Shown here: positions 18,516 to 28,436 of the stretch, piece by piece
Layout of the letters: each line of letters begins with the position of its first letter
Position numbering within the stretch: the first letter of the stretch is position 1
Assembly (NCBI RefSeq): GCF_007004725.1
Contig: NZ_ML660164.1
Span: 309,501-373,500, forward strand
From: Aliikangiella coralliicola
GTDB taxonomy: Bacteria; Pseudomonadota; Gammaproteobacteria; Enterobacterales; Kangiellaceae
Direction: 5' to 3'
DNA: 64,000 bases
Position numbers and translations under genes: made by a program
The notes under the pieces: model-generated
Told to the model about the DNA's origin: nothing
The model's database searches: none
The model's input: only the letters and a program-made list of their open reading frames with translations

Positions 18516-18689
18516 TTCGAATCTTCTATGTCTCAGCGCTGGTTGTTGTTTACCTAACTTAGATCGCTTGTTAATTTTTTACGGTAATTCATTATCGGGC
18601 CTACTGGAAAAATAATCAAACGACTGAGTTATTTAATAACGGGTTGAGAAGACCATATTGGTGAGCAGAATTGGCGACCAAAAAATAAT

Positions 18690-20084
18690 TCACGCAGATG
18701 CATTAATGGCGGTGTTATTTTTGTATTGATACATTCTTTGGTCGGCTCGATGAATAATAGCTTCAACACTCGCGTCTTCTTTTCTAAAAGAAGCCATTCC
18801 GATACTTACTGTCACTTTTACTTTTGTATTGTTAATAACGATAAAAGCGGTTTTTTCAAATGTTTCAATGAGTCGCTCAAGAAATGCCTGTCGCGAAGCA
18901 CTGTTAGTTTTCGGCATTATCACGGCGAATTCATCGCCGCCCATTCTTCCGACAGTATCAATTGAGCGTCGAGATTGATTAATCAGGTTAGCTATTGACT
19001 TTAGGGCTTTGTCGCCCACATTGTGACCAAAACGGTCATTAATTTGTTTAAACTTATCAACGTCAATTAGAATGATTGACATATCATCATTAAAGCGTTG
19101 GCAGCGATTAAACTCATCTTGCGCCTTTTCCATAAACGCGCGTCGATTAGCGATACACGTCAAACTATCGGTATAAGCTAACTCAGTTAATTTGTCGAGC
19201 AACAATTTTCGCTCGCTAAAAATAGCCGCAATCGTTAATCCGGTGACGGTTGCGCCAGCGATAAAATTGTTCAGGTAAACGATACTATCGAGCCCAGAAC
19301 CAATGGTAAATGGACCGAGTTGTTTTGCTGTAGAATCAGCAGCAATAATGGTTGTAACCACACTCATGGCTGTTGCACCTCTCATTCCGTAACGAATGGC
19401 GCCTAAACAAAACAACGGGAAAAGAACGGCAAAAATTGAAAGAGGGTGATCAAATTTTAGTCCGGGAAACCTTTCGAACACGATTAGAGTGATAATACTC
19501 ATTAACAGAGTTATCGCAAAAACTTCTCCGAACTGAGAGTTTCCGAAAGTTTTTTTCCAGGGAAATTGACTCCAACTTAAAATTAAAGGGGCCACCAGAC
19601 ATTGACCTAAACTGTTACCATACCACCAATAGATCCAGGCTGATGCTAGTTGATCTTCCGCAATTCGATTTGTCAGCCAAAAAGGCAATAAACCAAAGGT
19701 TGCACTAAAAGGTTGTAACACCAAAGCGACAATACAAAGTAACCATACCAGGTGGTGGATGCGATTAAGTTCTGGCGAAATTTTTATTTTTTGAAAAATA
19801 ACGGCGGCGATAATGACTTCCAAACTATTGGAAAGACTGATGCTCAATGCGATAAGCAAGGGTAATGCAGTGGATAATGCTAGCAACAGCTGGCCGACAA
19901 AAACACCGATCCATACTCGTCGGCCATATAAAATGGCGAAGGCTAGTGAAACGCCTTCCGGGGCAAAAATGACGCTAGTAATATTTTGATGAGAAACGGC
20001 GATCGAGAAAGCCCCGTGTCCAAGAATAAAATACAACGAAGCGACGACACCATTAACCCACCAGATTCGTTTCACTTTCATCAA
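18690..20084 (-). CDS. MASE1-domain diguanylate cyclase
   Basis: A 464-residue membrane enzyme expected to make cyclic di-GMP from two GTP. Residues about 8-290 are a MASE1 membrane sensor of about eight hydrophobic helices, with the typical APEGVSLAFAILYGRRVW near the start. A GGDEF domain follows (about 310-455) with an intact GGDEF signature at 382-386 and a product-inhibition I-site, RSID, at 373-376. It is therefore predicted to be active and feedback-inhibited. It precedes the two-component operon on the same strand, which may link motility or biofilm signalling to that pair. ATG start (a second ATG follows directly). Confidence 0.92.
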   Translation of the reverse strand: MMKVKRIWWVNGVVASLYFILGHGAFSIAVSHQNITSVIFAPEGVSLAFAILYGRRVWIGVFVGQLLLALSTALPLLIALSISLSNSLEVIIAAVIFQKIKISPELNRIHHLVWLLCIVALVLQPFSATFGLLPFWLTNRIAEDQLASAWIYWWYGNSLGQCLVAPLILSWSQFPWKKTFGNSQFGEVFAITLLMSIITLIVFERFPGLKFDHPLSIFAVLFPLFCLGAIRYGMRGATAMSVVTTIIAADSTAKQLGPFTIGSGLDSIVYLNNFIAGATVTGLTIAAIFSERKLLLDKLTELAYTDSLTCIANRRAFMEKAQDEFNRCQRFNDDMSIILIDVDKFKQINDRFGHNVGDKALKSIANLINQSRRSIDTVGRMGGDEFAVIMPKTNSASRQAFLERLIETFEKTAFIVINNTKVKVTVSIGMASFRKEDASVEAIIHRADQRMYQYKNNTAINASA

Positions 20085-20565
20085 AAAATCAACTGCAAGT
20101 GGCGCTATTATTTATTGTCATACTTTAAAATCTAGTCCAATAAAGCGATATTTACAATGTTACACAAAATGAGTAAATGTCATAAGAAAGTGAGGTGAAT
20201 CAGCCTGTAAGTATAATAAAAGTTAGTTATGGACCAATAAAAATAGGCAGTGTAATTAATATGAGGTTATATTTAGCGTGCAATATTAAAGTTTTGGTTT
20301 GTTAGGAATCGAATGATCTGCGGGCTATTTTCGCGGGTTTAAGAGAAATATCAGTGAAAGGACTCTTGATTAGCCGTAACAATGCCCAGACTTTTAACGT
20401 CATAAACTAAAACACGCCGAATTGCGACTAGAATAGAGAGTAATGATTTTAAATAGTAACCCGTTTAAATAGTAACCCGTTTAAAAAAGTAACTGGTTTG
20501 TATAGATGCTTCGAGCTGAATTGATATCGAAGAAAAGTAAATTGTCTGAATAAATGGAGAGTCCC
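20085..20565. other. Intergenic region between divergent genes, with 16-bp tandem repeats
   Basis: This 481-base gap separates the diguanylate cyclase from the hydrolase-OsmC gene and must hold both promoters. The only structure I see is at 20447-20496: TTTAAATAGTAACCCG twice in tandem and a third, diverged copy (TTTAAAAAAGTAACTGG). No open frame of note. Confidence 0.5.
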
Positions 20566-21798
20566 ATGGGTAAACGCAGAACGAAACTCGAATTTCCGGG
20601 TGCTGACGGTCTTAAAGTGGCTGGGCTGTTAGAGACGCCAGATAAATCACCGAAAGCATTTGCACTGTTTGCTCACTGTTTTACTTGTGGAAAAGATATT
20701 GTTGCCGCATCTAGAATTGCTCGTGCCTTAGTTGCCAGAGGATACGCGGTTTTAAGATTTGATTTCACTGGCCTGGGGAGCAGTGATGGTGATTTTGCTA
20801 ACTCAAATTTTTCTACCAATGTTCAGGACTTAATACATGCGGTCGAGTTTTTGCGAGAAAACTATAAAGCCCCTTCGATTTTAATTGGCCACAGTTTAGG
20901 AGGAGCGGCGGTTCTTGCGGCGGCTAACAGCGTGCCCGAAGCTGTTGGTGTGGTGACGATTGGTGCGCCTTCTGACCCTCAACATGTGGTCAAACAATTT
21001 GCCTGTGACATTGATACCATTCAACATCAGGGAAAAGCTGAAGTGAATTTAGCCGGGCGTAAATTTACGATCAAAAAACAGTTTCTGGACGATTTGACCA
21101 GTCATCACCAGTCAGAAGAAATTGGAAAAATGAAAAAGGCATTACTTATTTTTCATTCGCCGCTGGATCAAACGGTTTCTATCAATGAGGCCGAAAAAAT
21201 TTATCGCAGTGCTAAGCATCCAAAAAGTTTTGTCAGCCTGGATGATGCTGATCATTTGCTGACAAAAGCGAAGGATGCCGAGTACGTCGCTTCAACCATT
21301 GCAGCATGGGTTAGCAGATACCTGGATGACAAAGATGAAATTGTTGCGGAAGACTCTAAGGTTAAAAAAGGACACGTTCACATCATCGAGAAAAATAAAC
21401 AATTTACCAGAGCGGTTATTTCAGACAGTCATCTCTGGTTAGCCGATGAACCGACGGAAGTGGGCGGTAATGATTTGGGGCCGGATCCTTATGAACATCT
21501 GTTAGCCGCACTAGGCACTTGTACTTCGATGACTATTCGCATGTACGCTAACCGCAAAAAAATTCCTTTGAAAGATGTCGTAGTTGAACTGCAGCATAGT
21601 CGAGAGCATATTAAAGATTGTGAAGACTGTGAGAAGTCGACTGCTCAACTTGAGGTGCTGGAGAAAAAGATCCAGCTTGCCGGCGATTTGAGCGAGGAGC
21701 AGCGGCAACGCTTATTAGAGATCGCTGATCGATGCCCGGTTCATAAAACGCTACACGGTAAAATGGAAATTCGTACTGCGCTCGCTGACTACTATTGA
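20566..21798 (+). CDS. Alpha/beta hydrolase fused to OsmC-family protein
   Basis: A 410-residue two-domain protein. The first 255 residues or so are an alpha/beta hydrolase with the nucleophile elbow GHSLGG, Asp in HSPLDQTV and His in DADHLL. The rest is an OsmC domain with its two redox cysteines in [14 protein letters not shown] and DRCPVHKTL. OsmC proteins reduce organic hydroperoxides; this fusion is a recognised architecture, but its joint substrate is not settled. The frame opens at ATG 20554, but ATG 20566 has a GGAG site seven bases upstream and gives the usual start. It lies upstream of sthA in the same direction, about 230 bases apart. Confidence 0.9.
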   Translation: MGKRRTKLEFPGADGLKVAGLLETPDKSPKAFALFAHCFTCGKDIVAASRIARALVARGYAVLRFDFTGLGSSDGDFANSNFSTNVQDLIHAVEFLRENYKAPSILIGHSLGGAAVLAAANSVPEAVGVVTIGAPSDPQHVVKQFACDIDTIQHQGKAEVNLAGRKFTIKKQFLDDLTSHHQSEEIGKMKKALLIFHSPLDQTVSINEAEKIYRSAKHPKSFVSLDDADHLLTKAKDAEYVASTIAAWVSRYLDDKDEIVAEDSKVKKGHVHIIEKNKQFTRAVISDSHLWLADEPTEVGGNDLGPDPYEHLLAALGTCTSMTIRMYANRKKIPLKDVVVELQHSREHIKDCEDCEKSTAQLEVLEKKIQLAGDLSEEQRQRLLEIADRCPVHKTLHGKMEIRTALADYY

Positions 21799-21828
21799 GA
21801 TTATGGTTAGTATTGAGATTATGGTTAG
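21793..21828. repeat. Two tandem 18-bp repeats across a stop codon
   Basis: TATTGAGATTATGGTTAG occurs twice in tandem; the first copy contains the stop codon of the hydrolase-OsmC gene. Likely a slippage duplication that does not change the protein. Confidence 0.75.
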
Positions 21829-22032
21829 AACACAGTGGGCTTTTGTCCGTGTTTGCAATTGATTCGCAAATGCCCGCTAAAAAACTCATTTCAACTGGAT
21901 TATGTGTCGCATTTTGCTCATAATACGCGCCTGAAATAACGGTCTATAATAATTAAAAGCTCGTATAGAAAGTCGACTAGAAATTAAGTACTAGTATCAA
22001 ATACTAGCAACTCCAGCCTTTGTGAATGAAAA

Positions 22033-23424
22033 ATGAACAGTGAAAATTTTGATCTGATAATCATCGGTACCGGTCCCTCCGGTGAAAGTGCCGCCATTAA
22101 TGCCAGTAAACACGGTTTGTCAGTAGCTTTGGTAGACTCCCGAAAAATTGTGGGAGGGAACTGTACTCATCAGGGAACCATTCCGTCGAAAACCTTGCGG
22201 CACTCGGTACATTCTGTAATGAAGTTTAATCGAAATCCGCTTTTTCGAGCTATCAGTGAACCCAAATTACTCACTTTTCAACAAGTGATGCAGTCTGCAG
22301 AAGATACGATTAAAAAACAGGTTAGTATGCGAAGTCGATTTTATAGTCGCAATGACATTCCAATTTTTCACGGTACTGCCAGTTTTAAAAATGACAACAC
22401 CATTTCGATTGAAAACGATGAAGAAGGCAATTTTGAGCTTACTGCAAAACAGTTCATCATCGCAACTGGCTCACGACCTTATCGACCGAGTAATGTCGAC
22501 TTTTCCCACCCAAGAGTGTTCGACTCAGACAAAATCCTGACGCTAAAAGAAACGCCTAAACGTGTCATTATTTATGGTGCCGGCGTGATTGGATGTGAAT
22601 ATGCGTCGATATTTAATGGCTTGGGCTGTAAAGTCGATTTGGTGAATCCTGGCGATAAATTACTGAGTTATATGGACGATGAAATTTCCGATGCACTGAG
22701 TTACCATCTGAGAAGTCTGGGTGTATTAATTAGACACAGTGAGACTTTTGATTCATTAAAAACTGAACCTGACAAAATAATAGTTAGTCTGAAAAGTGGC
22801 AAGATACTGAAAGGTGACCTGTTTTTGTGGGCTAACGGTCGCGCAGGAAATACTGAACAACTCAATTTGCAGGCGGTGGGACTGGAAGCGAATAAAAGGG
22901 GACAGCTGGAAGTTGATACCTACTATCGAACTGATGTTAAAAACATTTATGCGGTAGGCGATGTTATCGGTGCGCCGGCGCTTGCCAGTGCTTCTTACGA
23001 CCAGGGAAGATGTGCTTCCTCTAGAATTGTTGATAAAGAACATCCGCTGCTTATTGAAGATATTCCAACCGGCATATACACCATCCCTGAAATCAGTAGC
23101 GTCGGCAAAACTGAAAGTGAACTCACTGCGGCAAAAGTTCCCTATGAAGTGGGGAAAGCTTATTTTAAAGATACTGCGCGCGCTCAAATTACTGGAGAAG
23201 ATGTTGGCGTATTGAAGTTATTGTTCCATCGAGAAACACTCGCGCTATTGGGGATTCATTGCTTTGGCGATCAATCAGCGGAAATTTTGCATATCGGTCA
23301 GGCAATAATGGCTCAGAAAGGTGAGGGCAATACCATTGAGTATTTCGTGACCCATACTTTTAACTATCCAACGATGGCTGAGGCATATCGTGTAGCCGCC
23401 TTGAATGGGTTGAATCGTTTATGA
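22033..23424 (+). CDS. sthA: Soluble pyridine nucleotide transhydrogenase
   Basis: A 463-residue flavoprotein of the disulfide-reductase family that transfers hydride between NADPH and NAD, balancing the two pools in the cytoplasm. The FAD site is [10 protein letters not shown] (from residue 12). [13 protein letters not shown] keeps one cysteine (Cys44), while the partner position holds Thr49; loss of the second redox cysteine is diagnostic for SthA and excludes a disulfide reductase such as lipoamide dehydrogenase. The NAD(P) site is [10 protein letters not shown], and [19 protein letters not shown] is the second FAD motif. The C-terminal dimer domain is complete. It starts at ATG 22033 and is monocistronic as far as can be seen. 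Confidence 0.96.
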   Translation: MNSENFDLIIIGTGPSGESAAINASKHGLSVALVDSRKIVGGNCTHQGTIPSKTLRHSVHSVMKFNRNPLFRAISEPKLLTFQQVMQSAEDTIKKQVSMRSRFYSRNDIPIFHGTASFKNDNTISIENDEEGNFELTAKQFIIATGSRPYRPSNVDFSHPRVFDSDKILTLKETPKRVIIYGAGVIGCEYASIFNGLGCKVDLVNPGDKLLSYMDDEISDALSYHLRSLGVLIRHSETFDSLKTEPDKIIVSLKSGKILKGDLFLWANGRAGNTEQLNLQAVGLEANKRGQLEVDTYYRTDVKNIYAVGDVIGAPALASASYDQGRCASSRIVDKEHPLLIEDIPTGIYTIPEISSVGKTESELTAAKVPYEVGKAYFKDTARAQITGEDVGVLKLLFHRETLALLGIHCFGDQSAEILHIGQAIMAQKGEGNTIEYFVTHTFNYPTMAEAYRVAALNGLNRL

Positions 23425-23479
23425 GTGCGAGAATCTTATCTTCATCTTTAGGTATTTCGGCATAGAAAGTTGATCTCAG

Positions 23480-23601
23480 GTAGGTTGGGTTGAGCGAGCG
23501 AAACCCAACAATGGGGTTTGAAGTTAAGGGGCTGTCTAATTTATTTTCAGATTATAGCTACCTGTGAGAATTGTTGGGTTTCCTTCGTCTACCCAACCTA
23601 C
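23480..23601. repeat. REP-like dispersed repeat with 11-bp terminal inverted repeats
   Basis: GTAGGTTGGGT (23480-23490) and its exact reverse complement ACCCAACCTAC (23591-23601) bound a 122-bp element between sthA and the convergent exonuclease gene. Inner parts (GCGAAACCCAACA and TTGTTGGGTTTC) are again related to each other. The GTAGGTTGGGTTGAGCG type of sequence is familiar as a scattered intergenic repeat in many bacteria. It may also act as a bidirectional terminator. Confidence 0.75.
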
Positions 23602-23647
23602 TTGGCAGGGGGATAACCGGTGAGATCTTTTTTATGTTGATTAGTGA

Positions 23648-24388
23648 TTATTTTTTGTAGTTGATTAATCCTAATTGTTTCAGGAAAATTTTTTCATTTG
23701 GTAAATCTAATAACGCTTGTTGCGCCAAAAGCAATTCGGCAGTTGAAATTGCATCTTCAAGTGCATTATGTGCTTTGTAATGAGGTAAGCCGATTTCATT
23801 CCTTAAGTTAAACAACCTCAAAGAATTTGAAGTGATTGGCTGCTGGTTTTGGCGTTTGATGGTTTTGGCTACTTCAAATGTATCGATGATACTGAGTGGG
23901 ATAGGACGCCCTAGTATTTTTTTCGCTAAATTCTGTATAAAAGTTCGCTCTATTTGATGATAGTGGGCGACAATGACCTTGCCTTTTGTGAGTTCTAAAA
24001 ATTTTGATAATCCAAGTTCTGGAGACAGGCCCGCGTTCACCTGGTCGTCGGTGAGTCCATGGATTGCGACATTTTCGCTACTCAGTGCCTGCTCGGGTTT
24101 TATGACGATATGTAAGCAATCGGCAAGGCGAATTTTATTATCAACAATGGGGCAAAATCCCATACTGATAATTTCATCATAAGTCTCGTTTAAACCTGTG
24201 GTTTCAAAGTCGACAGCAATTAGTGGTGTATCACCGAGTTCTTTCTCAGACAGTTTTTCTTCATGATTATTAGCATTGCAAGTTGCAGGGTGGCTCGCAA
24301 GATATTGTTCGTAATTGGAACGCGTGGTTGCGCTGAGGTTTTCATTTATTTTGTTTCTATTTCGAATTTTCTTAAAAAATAAATTCAC
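23648..24388 (-). CDS. 3'-5' exonuclease, DnaQ-like (DEDDh)
   Basis: A 246-residue exonuclease of the DNA polymerase III epsilon type. The DEDDh residues are visible: AVDFETTGLNE (Asp, Glu), VAHYHQIE region and HNALEDA (His, Asp). A basic N-terminal tail of about 50 residues precedes the domain. It follows the CBS/DUF294 gene by 49 bases on the same strand; this gene pair next to a VC_2705-type symporter and crbS/crbR is a recurring gammaproteobacterial arrangement. Its role there is not established; it is unlikely to be the replicative proofreading subunit. Confidence 0.9.
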   Translation of the reverse strand: MNLFFKKIRNRNKINENLSATTRSNYEQYLASHPATCNANNHEEKLSEKELGDTPLIAVDFETTGLNETYDEIISMGFCPIVDNKIRLADCLHIVIKPEQALSSENVAIHGLTDDQVNAGLSPELGLSKFLELTKGKVIVAHYHQIERTFIQNLAKKILGRPIPLSIIDTFEVAKTIKRQNQQPITSNSLRLFNLRNEIGLPHYKAHNALEDAISTAELLLAQQALLDLPNEKIFLKQLGLINYKK

Positions 24389-24437
24389 AGGTTATTTCAC
24401 CTTCTTAGGGGGCAGAACATTTTCTGTTCGTCCAAAG

Positions 24438-26324
24438 CTATGCTATCAAACTTGCTTGATATCGACTTTCTAAAGCTTTCTGGTAAGTTCTGATAATTTC
24501 AAAGGTATCTTTCAAATGGCGTCTCTCAAGAGAAGACAATTCTTCCGGTAGTAAGTAATTGTTGGCATCAACACCTTTTTCCACTTGTTTTGCCTGATGA
24601 CAAAGCCTGATGAAGCTTAAAAATTCGAAAGCGTCACAAAGATCCATTAACCCTGATTGGCTTAAAGCGTTATTATCAAATGCTGTTTGTAACCTTTCCT
24701 GGGTATTGATAGGGCTTGCTTCACAGGATAGGGCATAAACGCGCGCCAGATCGGTTATTGGCACAACACCGCGTTTTTTCATGTTGAGTGCTTTTTCTTC
24801 TGAACCATGTTTTTCAAGAACGAAACTCCTGAACAACCCGAGTGGTGGTGTATTGTGAAGTGCGTTTGAGGCCATGTAATTGAGCATCTTTTTATTGCTG
24901 GCGATTAATTGGTTAACTTGCTTGTTTAGCGCCATCAAAAAACTCGTTTCTCCGTAAATGCATCTCAGATCAAAAAATATGCTGGCGTACATTAAAGCTT
25001 TAGGTTCCGGTTTTACTATCCACTGTTGGAAATAGCTTTTCCATTGGGAAAGTGGCTGTCGCCATTTTTTATTGGTTGCCATCACATCGCCGGGACAATA
25101 GATATATCCACAGTCGTTTAGTCCGTCGCAAACAAAGTGCGCAAGTTGCCTAAAATATTTGCCGTGCTTATCTTCATCATAGCAGTCGTCCAGAATTAAT
25201 CCATTGTCTTGATCTGTGTGGATGGTTTGCTCATTTCTAGCTAACGAACCAGCAATTATCCAGGCATATTTAACTGGCGGCGGCCCAAACTTTTCTTCGG
25301 CAAGTTTAATTAGACGCTGGTTAATTGCTCGACCAATTGAACTGATGGAATAACTCGTATCTTTAGCGTTATGCCCATTTTTGACCATTTGAATTAAAGC
25401 TTTTGGAATTTGCCGAGAGTGTCTTACCAATTGTTCTAGCGTTTTTGCTTTATGAATTTCATTAATCAGGTAAATCGGATTATTGCTTTGTCTATGGATC
25501 AAGTCGGTGGCGGTTAGCACTCCCAGAATATCGTTGTGAGAAGTTACCGGCAAATGGCGAATATTGTGTCTTGCCATAGTGAGTAAAGCTTCAGAAGCAC
25601 TATTCTGTGCGTCGATGGTTAACAGGTTATCACTCATTATCAGTCCGACCGGGCTTTCATGGGAAAGTCCCTGAGCAACGACTTTTGTACAAAATGCTCT
25701 ATCGGTAACAATACCTAACACTTTTTCATTTTGGGTAATCAGCAGGGAAGTCGAGCCGGTAGTTTGCATTATCCTGGCACATTCTGCGACGCTGATTTTA
25801 TGGTCTACCGTTTGCGCTTTTTCGTGAATTAATGTTTTTACCTGGGTACGATTGAAGTCAGCTGATTGAACATGGCTATCGAGGGTTACCGCGTTCGATT
25901 GGTGGTTCGATTGATTGTCTGTTTGTTCGTTGGTTTGAAAGCCTTCGAAGTAAAATTTAACGTAAGAGTTTGTCTGAATGAGTTCGAAAAAAATCTCTTT
26001 TGGAAATCGGTATAGCAATGTGTCTTCGATAGCTTGTATTTTCCGTTCTACAGTACCTCCTCGTTTTAAGGAGGCTTGACCGAAAATATCTTTTTCTGCA
26101 AATTGGGCGACGATACTACCGTCGGTTTGGGTGCGTTCGACAGCGCCGCTTCGAATGATATAAAGCCACTGGTTGATGGAACCAGGCTGAAGAATAATTG
26201 ATCCTCTTTTGAAATAAACTATTTCAATGCTTAGTGCGAGTTTTTTTTGTGTTTTTGAGTCGAGTTGGCTGATTGGTTCGCAATTTGTGAGGTATTGGAA
26301 TATTTCCAGGTTTTCGATTTCCAT
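24438..26324 (-). CDS. Cyclic-nucleotide-binding/CBS/DUF294 nucleotidyltransferase-like protein
   Basis: A 628-residue cytoplasmic signalling protein. Domain order: cNMP-binding fold (about 10-125, GSIILQPGSINQWLYIIRSG), two CBS domains (about 165-285), a DUF294 nucleotidyltransferase-like domain (about 325-460, with GSLARNEQTIHTDQDNGLI holding the GS and paired acidic residues), and a DUF294 C-terminal helical domain. The NTase motif suggests a GlnD-like nucleotidylation activity, but target and reaction are unknown. The CBS pair probably senses adenine nucleotides. It is first in a two-gene operon with the DnaQ-like exonuclease and is regularly found beside acetate/symporter loci. ATG start. 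Confidence 0.88.
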   Translation of the reverse strand: MEIENLEIFQYLTNCEPISQLDSKTQKKLALSIEIVYFKRGSIILQPGSINQWLYIIRSGAVERTQTDGSIVAQFAEKDIFGQASLKRGGTVERKIQAIEDTLLYRFPKEIFFELIQTNSYVKFYFEGFQTNEQTDNQSNHQSNAVTLDSHVQSADFNRTQVKTLIHEKAQTVDHKISVAECARIMQTTGSTSLLITQNEKVLGIVTDRAFCTKVVAQGLSHESPVGLIMSDNLLTIDAQNSASEALLTMARHNIRHLPVTSHNDILGVLTATDLIHRQSNNPIYLINEIHKAKTLEQLVRHSRQIPKALIQMVKNGHNAKDTSYSISSIGRAINQRLIKLAEEKFGPPPVKYAWIIAGSLARNEQTIHTDQDNGLILDDCYDEDKHGKYFRQLAHFVCDGLNDCGYIYCPGDVMATNKKWRQPLSQWKSYFQQWIVKPEPKALMYASIFFDLRCIYGETSFLMALNKQVNQLIASNKKMLNYMASNALHNTPPLGLFRSFVLEKHGSEEKALNMKKRGVVPITDLARVYALSCEASPINTQERLQTAFDNNALSQSGLMDLCDAFEFLSFIRLCHQAKQVEKGVDANNYLLPEELSSLERRHLKDTFEIIRTYQKALESRYQASLIA

Positions 26325-26445
26325 ACAGAGTTTTCCAAATTTTTGGTTTTGACCTTTGATAGCTGCAATAGCTAGTGGGGTGTTGAGTAAGTATAGCTTG
26401 TAGTTTGTTGTTTAATGTTGATTTTGATCAGTTGCTTTTTAGGTT

Positions 26446-26479
26446 AAGGGCGTTTCGCACCGCTTTGCTTGCGTGCGAC
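26446..26479 (+). repeat. 34-bp inverted repeat, copy A, with adjacent hairpin
   Basis: This 34-base arm (begins AAGGGCGTTTCGCACC, ends GCTTGCGTGCGAC) is perfectly repeated in reverse at 26905-26938. Just inside it is a hairpin, CTTACTTTTGC / GCAAAAGTAAG (26479-26507). The two copies look like two dispersed REP-type elements facing each other rather than ends of one transposon, since no transposase lies between them. Open frames across them (AFRTALLACDLL) are products of the repeat, not genes. Confidence 0.8.
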
Positions 26480-26904
26480 TTACTTTTGCCAACAGCTGCA
26501 AAAGTAAGCAAAAAAGCCGTTTACGTTTGCACTGGGCCATTTATTGACAGAGCCTCTTGTTTTGATTTTGTCCAAACACAGACCTCTTTCATTCGCTTTA
26601 ATATTTAAACACCTGTCGAGAAGAATAACGATTGGCAATTAACTAATATGCACTAAGTTCGAGACTACCTAAGAAAGCATTGTCTAGTTATGTATGATTA
26701 GCAAATTAATAATTGACGTATCTCGAATTTAGTTCTCATTACTATTTGCCCATACCGAGAACTAATTGATTGGTGTGTAAATCTAATAGCAAACGAAGAT
26801 GGTACGAGTTTGGATTTACTCACAACAAGCATATCTGTCAATCCATGCTCAGCGCGAGCGTCACGGGCTTTTTTGCCTTCTTTTTTAGCTCTTGAAAAAA
26901 GAAG

Positions 26905-26938
26905 GTCGCACGCAAGCAAAGCGGTGCGAAACGCCCTT
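26905..26938 (-). repeat. 34-bp inverted repeat, copy B, with adjacent hairpin
   Basis: Exact reverse complement of copy A. Its inner side carries a different hairpin, CTTCTTTTTT-AGCTCTTG-AAAAAAGAAG (26879-26906), so the two elements share the outer arm but not the stem sequence. It ends 12 bases before the stop codon of the DcaP-like porin gene, so it may serve as that gene's 3' end structure. Between the copies (26540-26850) I see no gene. Confidence 0.8.
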
Positions 26939-26950
26939 GACTTTAAAAAA

Positions 26951-28255
26951 CTAAAACCCATACTTAGCACTAAACATAAGCCGCCGAAAATCCCCATCCA
27001 AACCACTTTCAAGCTCTCGCTCCGCACTCAAAACCCCAACCCCAAATGTCAATTTTTTCACCGGACTAAACAACAAGTTAACCTGAAAACTCTCAACCGA
27101 CTCTGTCACCCCAACACCAGTTAAATTAACATCGTTATCAATACTCATCGCAGAAAAAACAAAATTAGATCGCCACTGCGCATTCCAAAAATGCCGATAA
27201 GCCACCGCACCTAAAGTCGAATCAATCGCTTCCAAGTCGCCATTTGCATCCAACACAGCACTATTAGCAGTATTAAGACCAACGTACCGACCCATACCTG
27301 AACCTGAAGCAAAATTAAATCGAATATCGTCTTTCGATCCGACTTTCAACTTGCCTGTTAAACTAAAACCTGTGGATGAAGTAGAATTATCAATTGAGCC
27401 GGTATCATAAGCTAATTCTCTGAATAGTGCGGCGAGGCTGATATGTCCCCAGTTGGCGCGATGATTATAACGTGCAACGATGTCTGGTGTACCATTGTCA
27501 TCAGCAACAATGCGCCCACCGCCGCCAAATGGCGTAATCGTTGTTTCAGGGTTTTCCAGCGCGAATTGCCATGGCCCTTTGGTGTAACGAACCATGGGTT
27601 GACGTTCAAATACAATGCCGTCTGATGCCGCCAGAAAATCTACCGACTCGGGCAATGCACCAACATCTTGAAATGTTGACCAGGTTTGTCCGAACAACCA
27701 GTTGCCGTAAGTGAAATAAGCGTGCCGCATGCGTGGATTATACGAGTTACTCACGCGTTCATTTCCGCCAGGTGGTAATAGAAAATCCATTTCAATATTG
27801 GTTGTTATAGCTTCACCATTATCAAGGTAATGTTTGGATTTAAAATTAATACGCGTTTCTTTCGCTGAGAAGTCGAAATCCTCACCTTCACTTTGGCCAC
27901 CGACGGGAATGGTTGCTGGAATGTAGAAATCTCTGCCTGCACTCCCCGATGCCAAATCTCCATCGCTGTAATCGGTGATGGAAGCAGTCGCTTTAATAAA
28001 GCCGCCAAAGGAATAACTATTTTGAGGTTTTGTTTTTAACTTTTTTAATGAGGCTGGTTGCTGATGTTGTTTTTCACTTTTAGCCTGCTTTTCTCGATTA
28101 ACTTCCTGTTTCAACTGTTTGACAAGTAATTCAAGTTTGCTAATTCGTTCATCAACGGTTTCAGCCGATGCTGTTAAACTGGTTGTGAATAATACGGGGA
28201 GAAATAATAGTGGTGCGCCAATCGTCTTAGTTAGTTTTTTTATCGGGTTTGTCAT
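26951..28255 (-). CDS. DcaP-like trimeric outer-membrane porin
   Basis: A 434-residue secreted protein. A signal peptide ending SASA precedes a short coiled coil (ERISKLELLVKQLKQEV, about 38-60), then a beta-barrel of about 16 strands ending in the outer-membrane signature KYGF with terminal Phe. N-terminal coiled coil plus barrel is the DcaP design; DcaP porins pass small acids such as dicarboxylates. It is divergent from crbR, with a predicted CrbR site between them, which suggests uptake of the acids used by PrpE. That link is inference. ATG start; full length. Confidence 0.85.
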   Translation of the reverse strand: MTNPIKKLTKTIGAPLLFLPVLFTTSLTASAETVDERISKLELLVKQLKQEVNREKQAKSEKQHQQPASLKKLKTKPQNSYSFGGFIKATASITDYSDGDLASGSAGRDFYIPATIPVGGQSEGEDFDFSAKETRINFKSKHYLDNGEAITTNIEMDFLLPPGGNERVSNSYNPRMRHAYFTYGNWLFGQTWSTFQDVGALPESVDFLAASDGIVFERQPMVRYTKGPWQFALENPETTITPFGGGGRIVADDNGTPDIVARYNHRANWGHISLAALFRELAYDTGSIDNSTSSTGFSLTGKLKVGSKDDIRFNFASGSGMGRYVGLNTANSAVLDANGDLEAIDSTLGAVAYRHFWNAQWRSNFVFSAMSIDNDVNLTGVGVTESVESFQVNLLFSPVKKLTFGVGVLSAERELESGLDGDFRRLMFSAKYGF

Positions 28256-28333
28256 TGTCCTTCACTCGCCTGTTTTTTCTTATGAAGAACAACGAGTTTG
28301 CACCTAAGCAACCTCAGTTGACTATTAGCTATT

Positions 28334-28366
28334 AGTCTAAATCGTTCGTGTATAGACTAAAGTCTA
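28334..28366. promoter_or_regulatory. Predicted CrbR operator (perfect palindrome plus half-site)
   Basis: TAGACTAAAGTCTA at 28353-28366 is a perfect TAGACT-N2-AGTCTA palindrome; a further AGTCTA half-site lies at 28334-28339. It sits between the divergent porin and crbR genes. Near-identical palindromes occur in the crbS/prpE gap and upstream of the symporter operon. Assignment to CrbR is inference from position and from the LuxR-type HTH of CrbR. Confidence 0.65.
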
Positions 28367-28436
28367 ATCTAAATAGAGTGGTCAATGGTAACTGGGTTGT
28401 TTAGAATAAAAAGGTAAACGAAAAGGGAGCGAGGTT

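Noticed and set aside
26446-26938. Insertion sequence or transposon bounded by the 34-bp arms
   Set aside because: No transposase or coding region lies between the arms, and each arm has its own hairpin, so two separate REP-like elements fit better.
26405-27027. Open frames with AFRTALLACDLL on both strands
   Set aside because: They are translations of the 34-bp inverted repeats, a common false protein in databases, with no ribosome sites.
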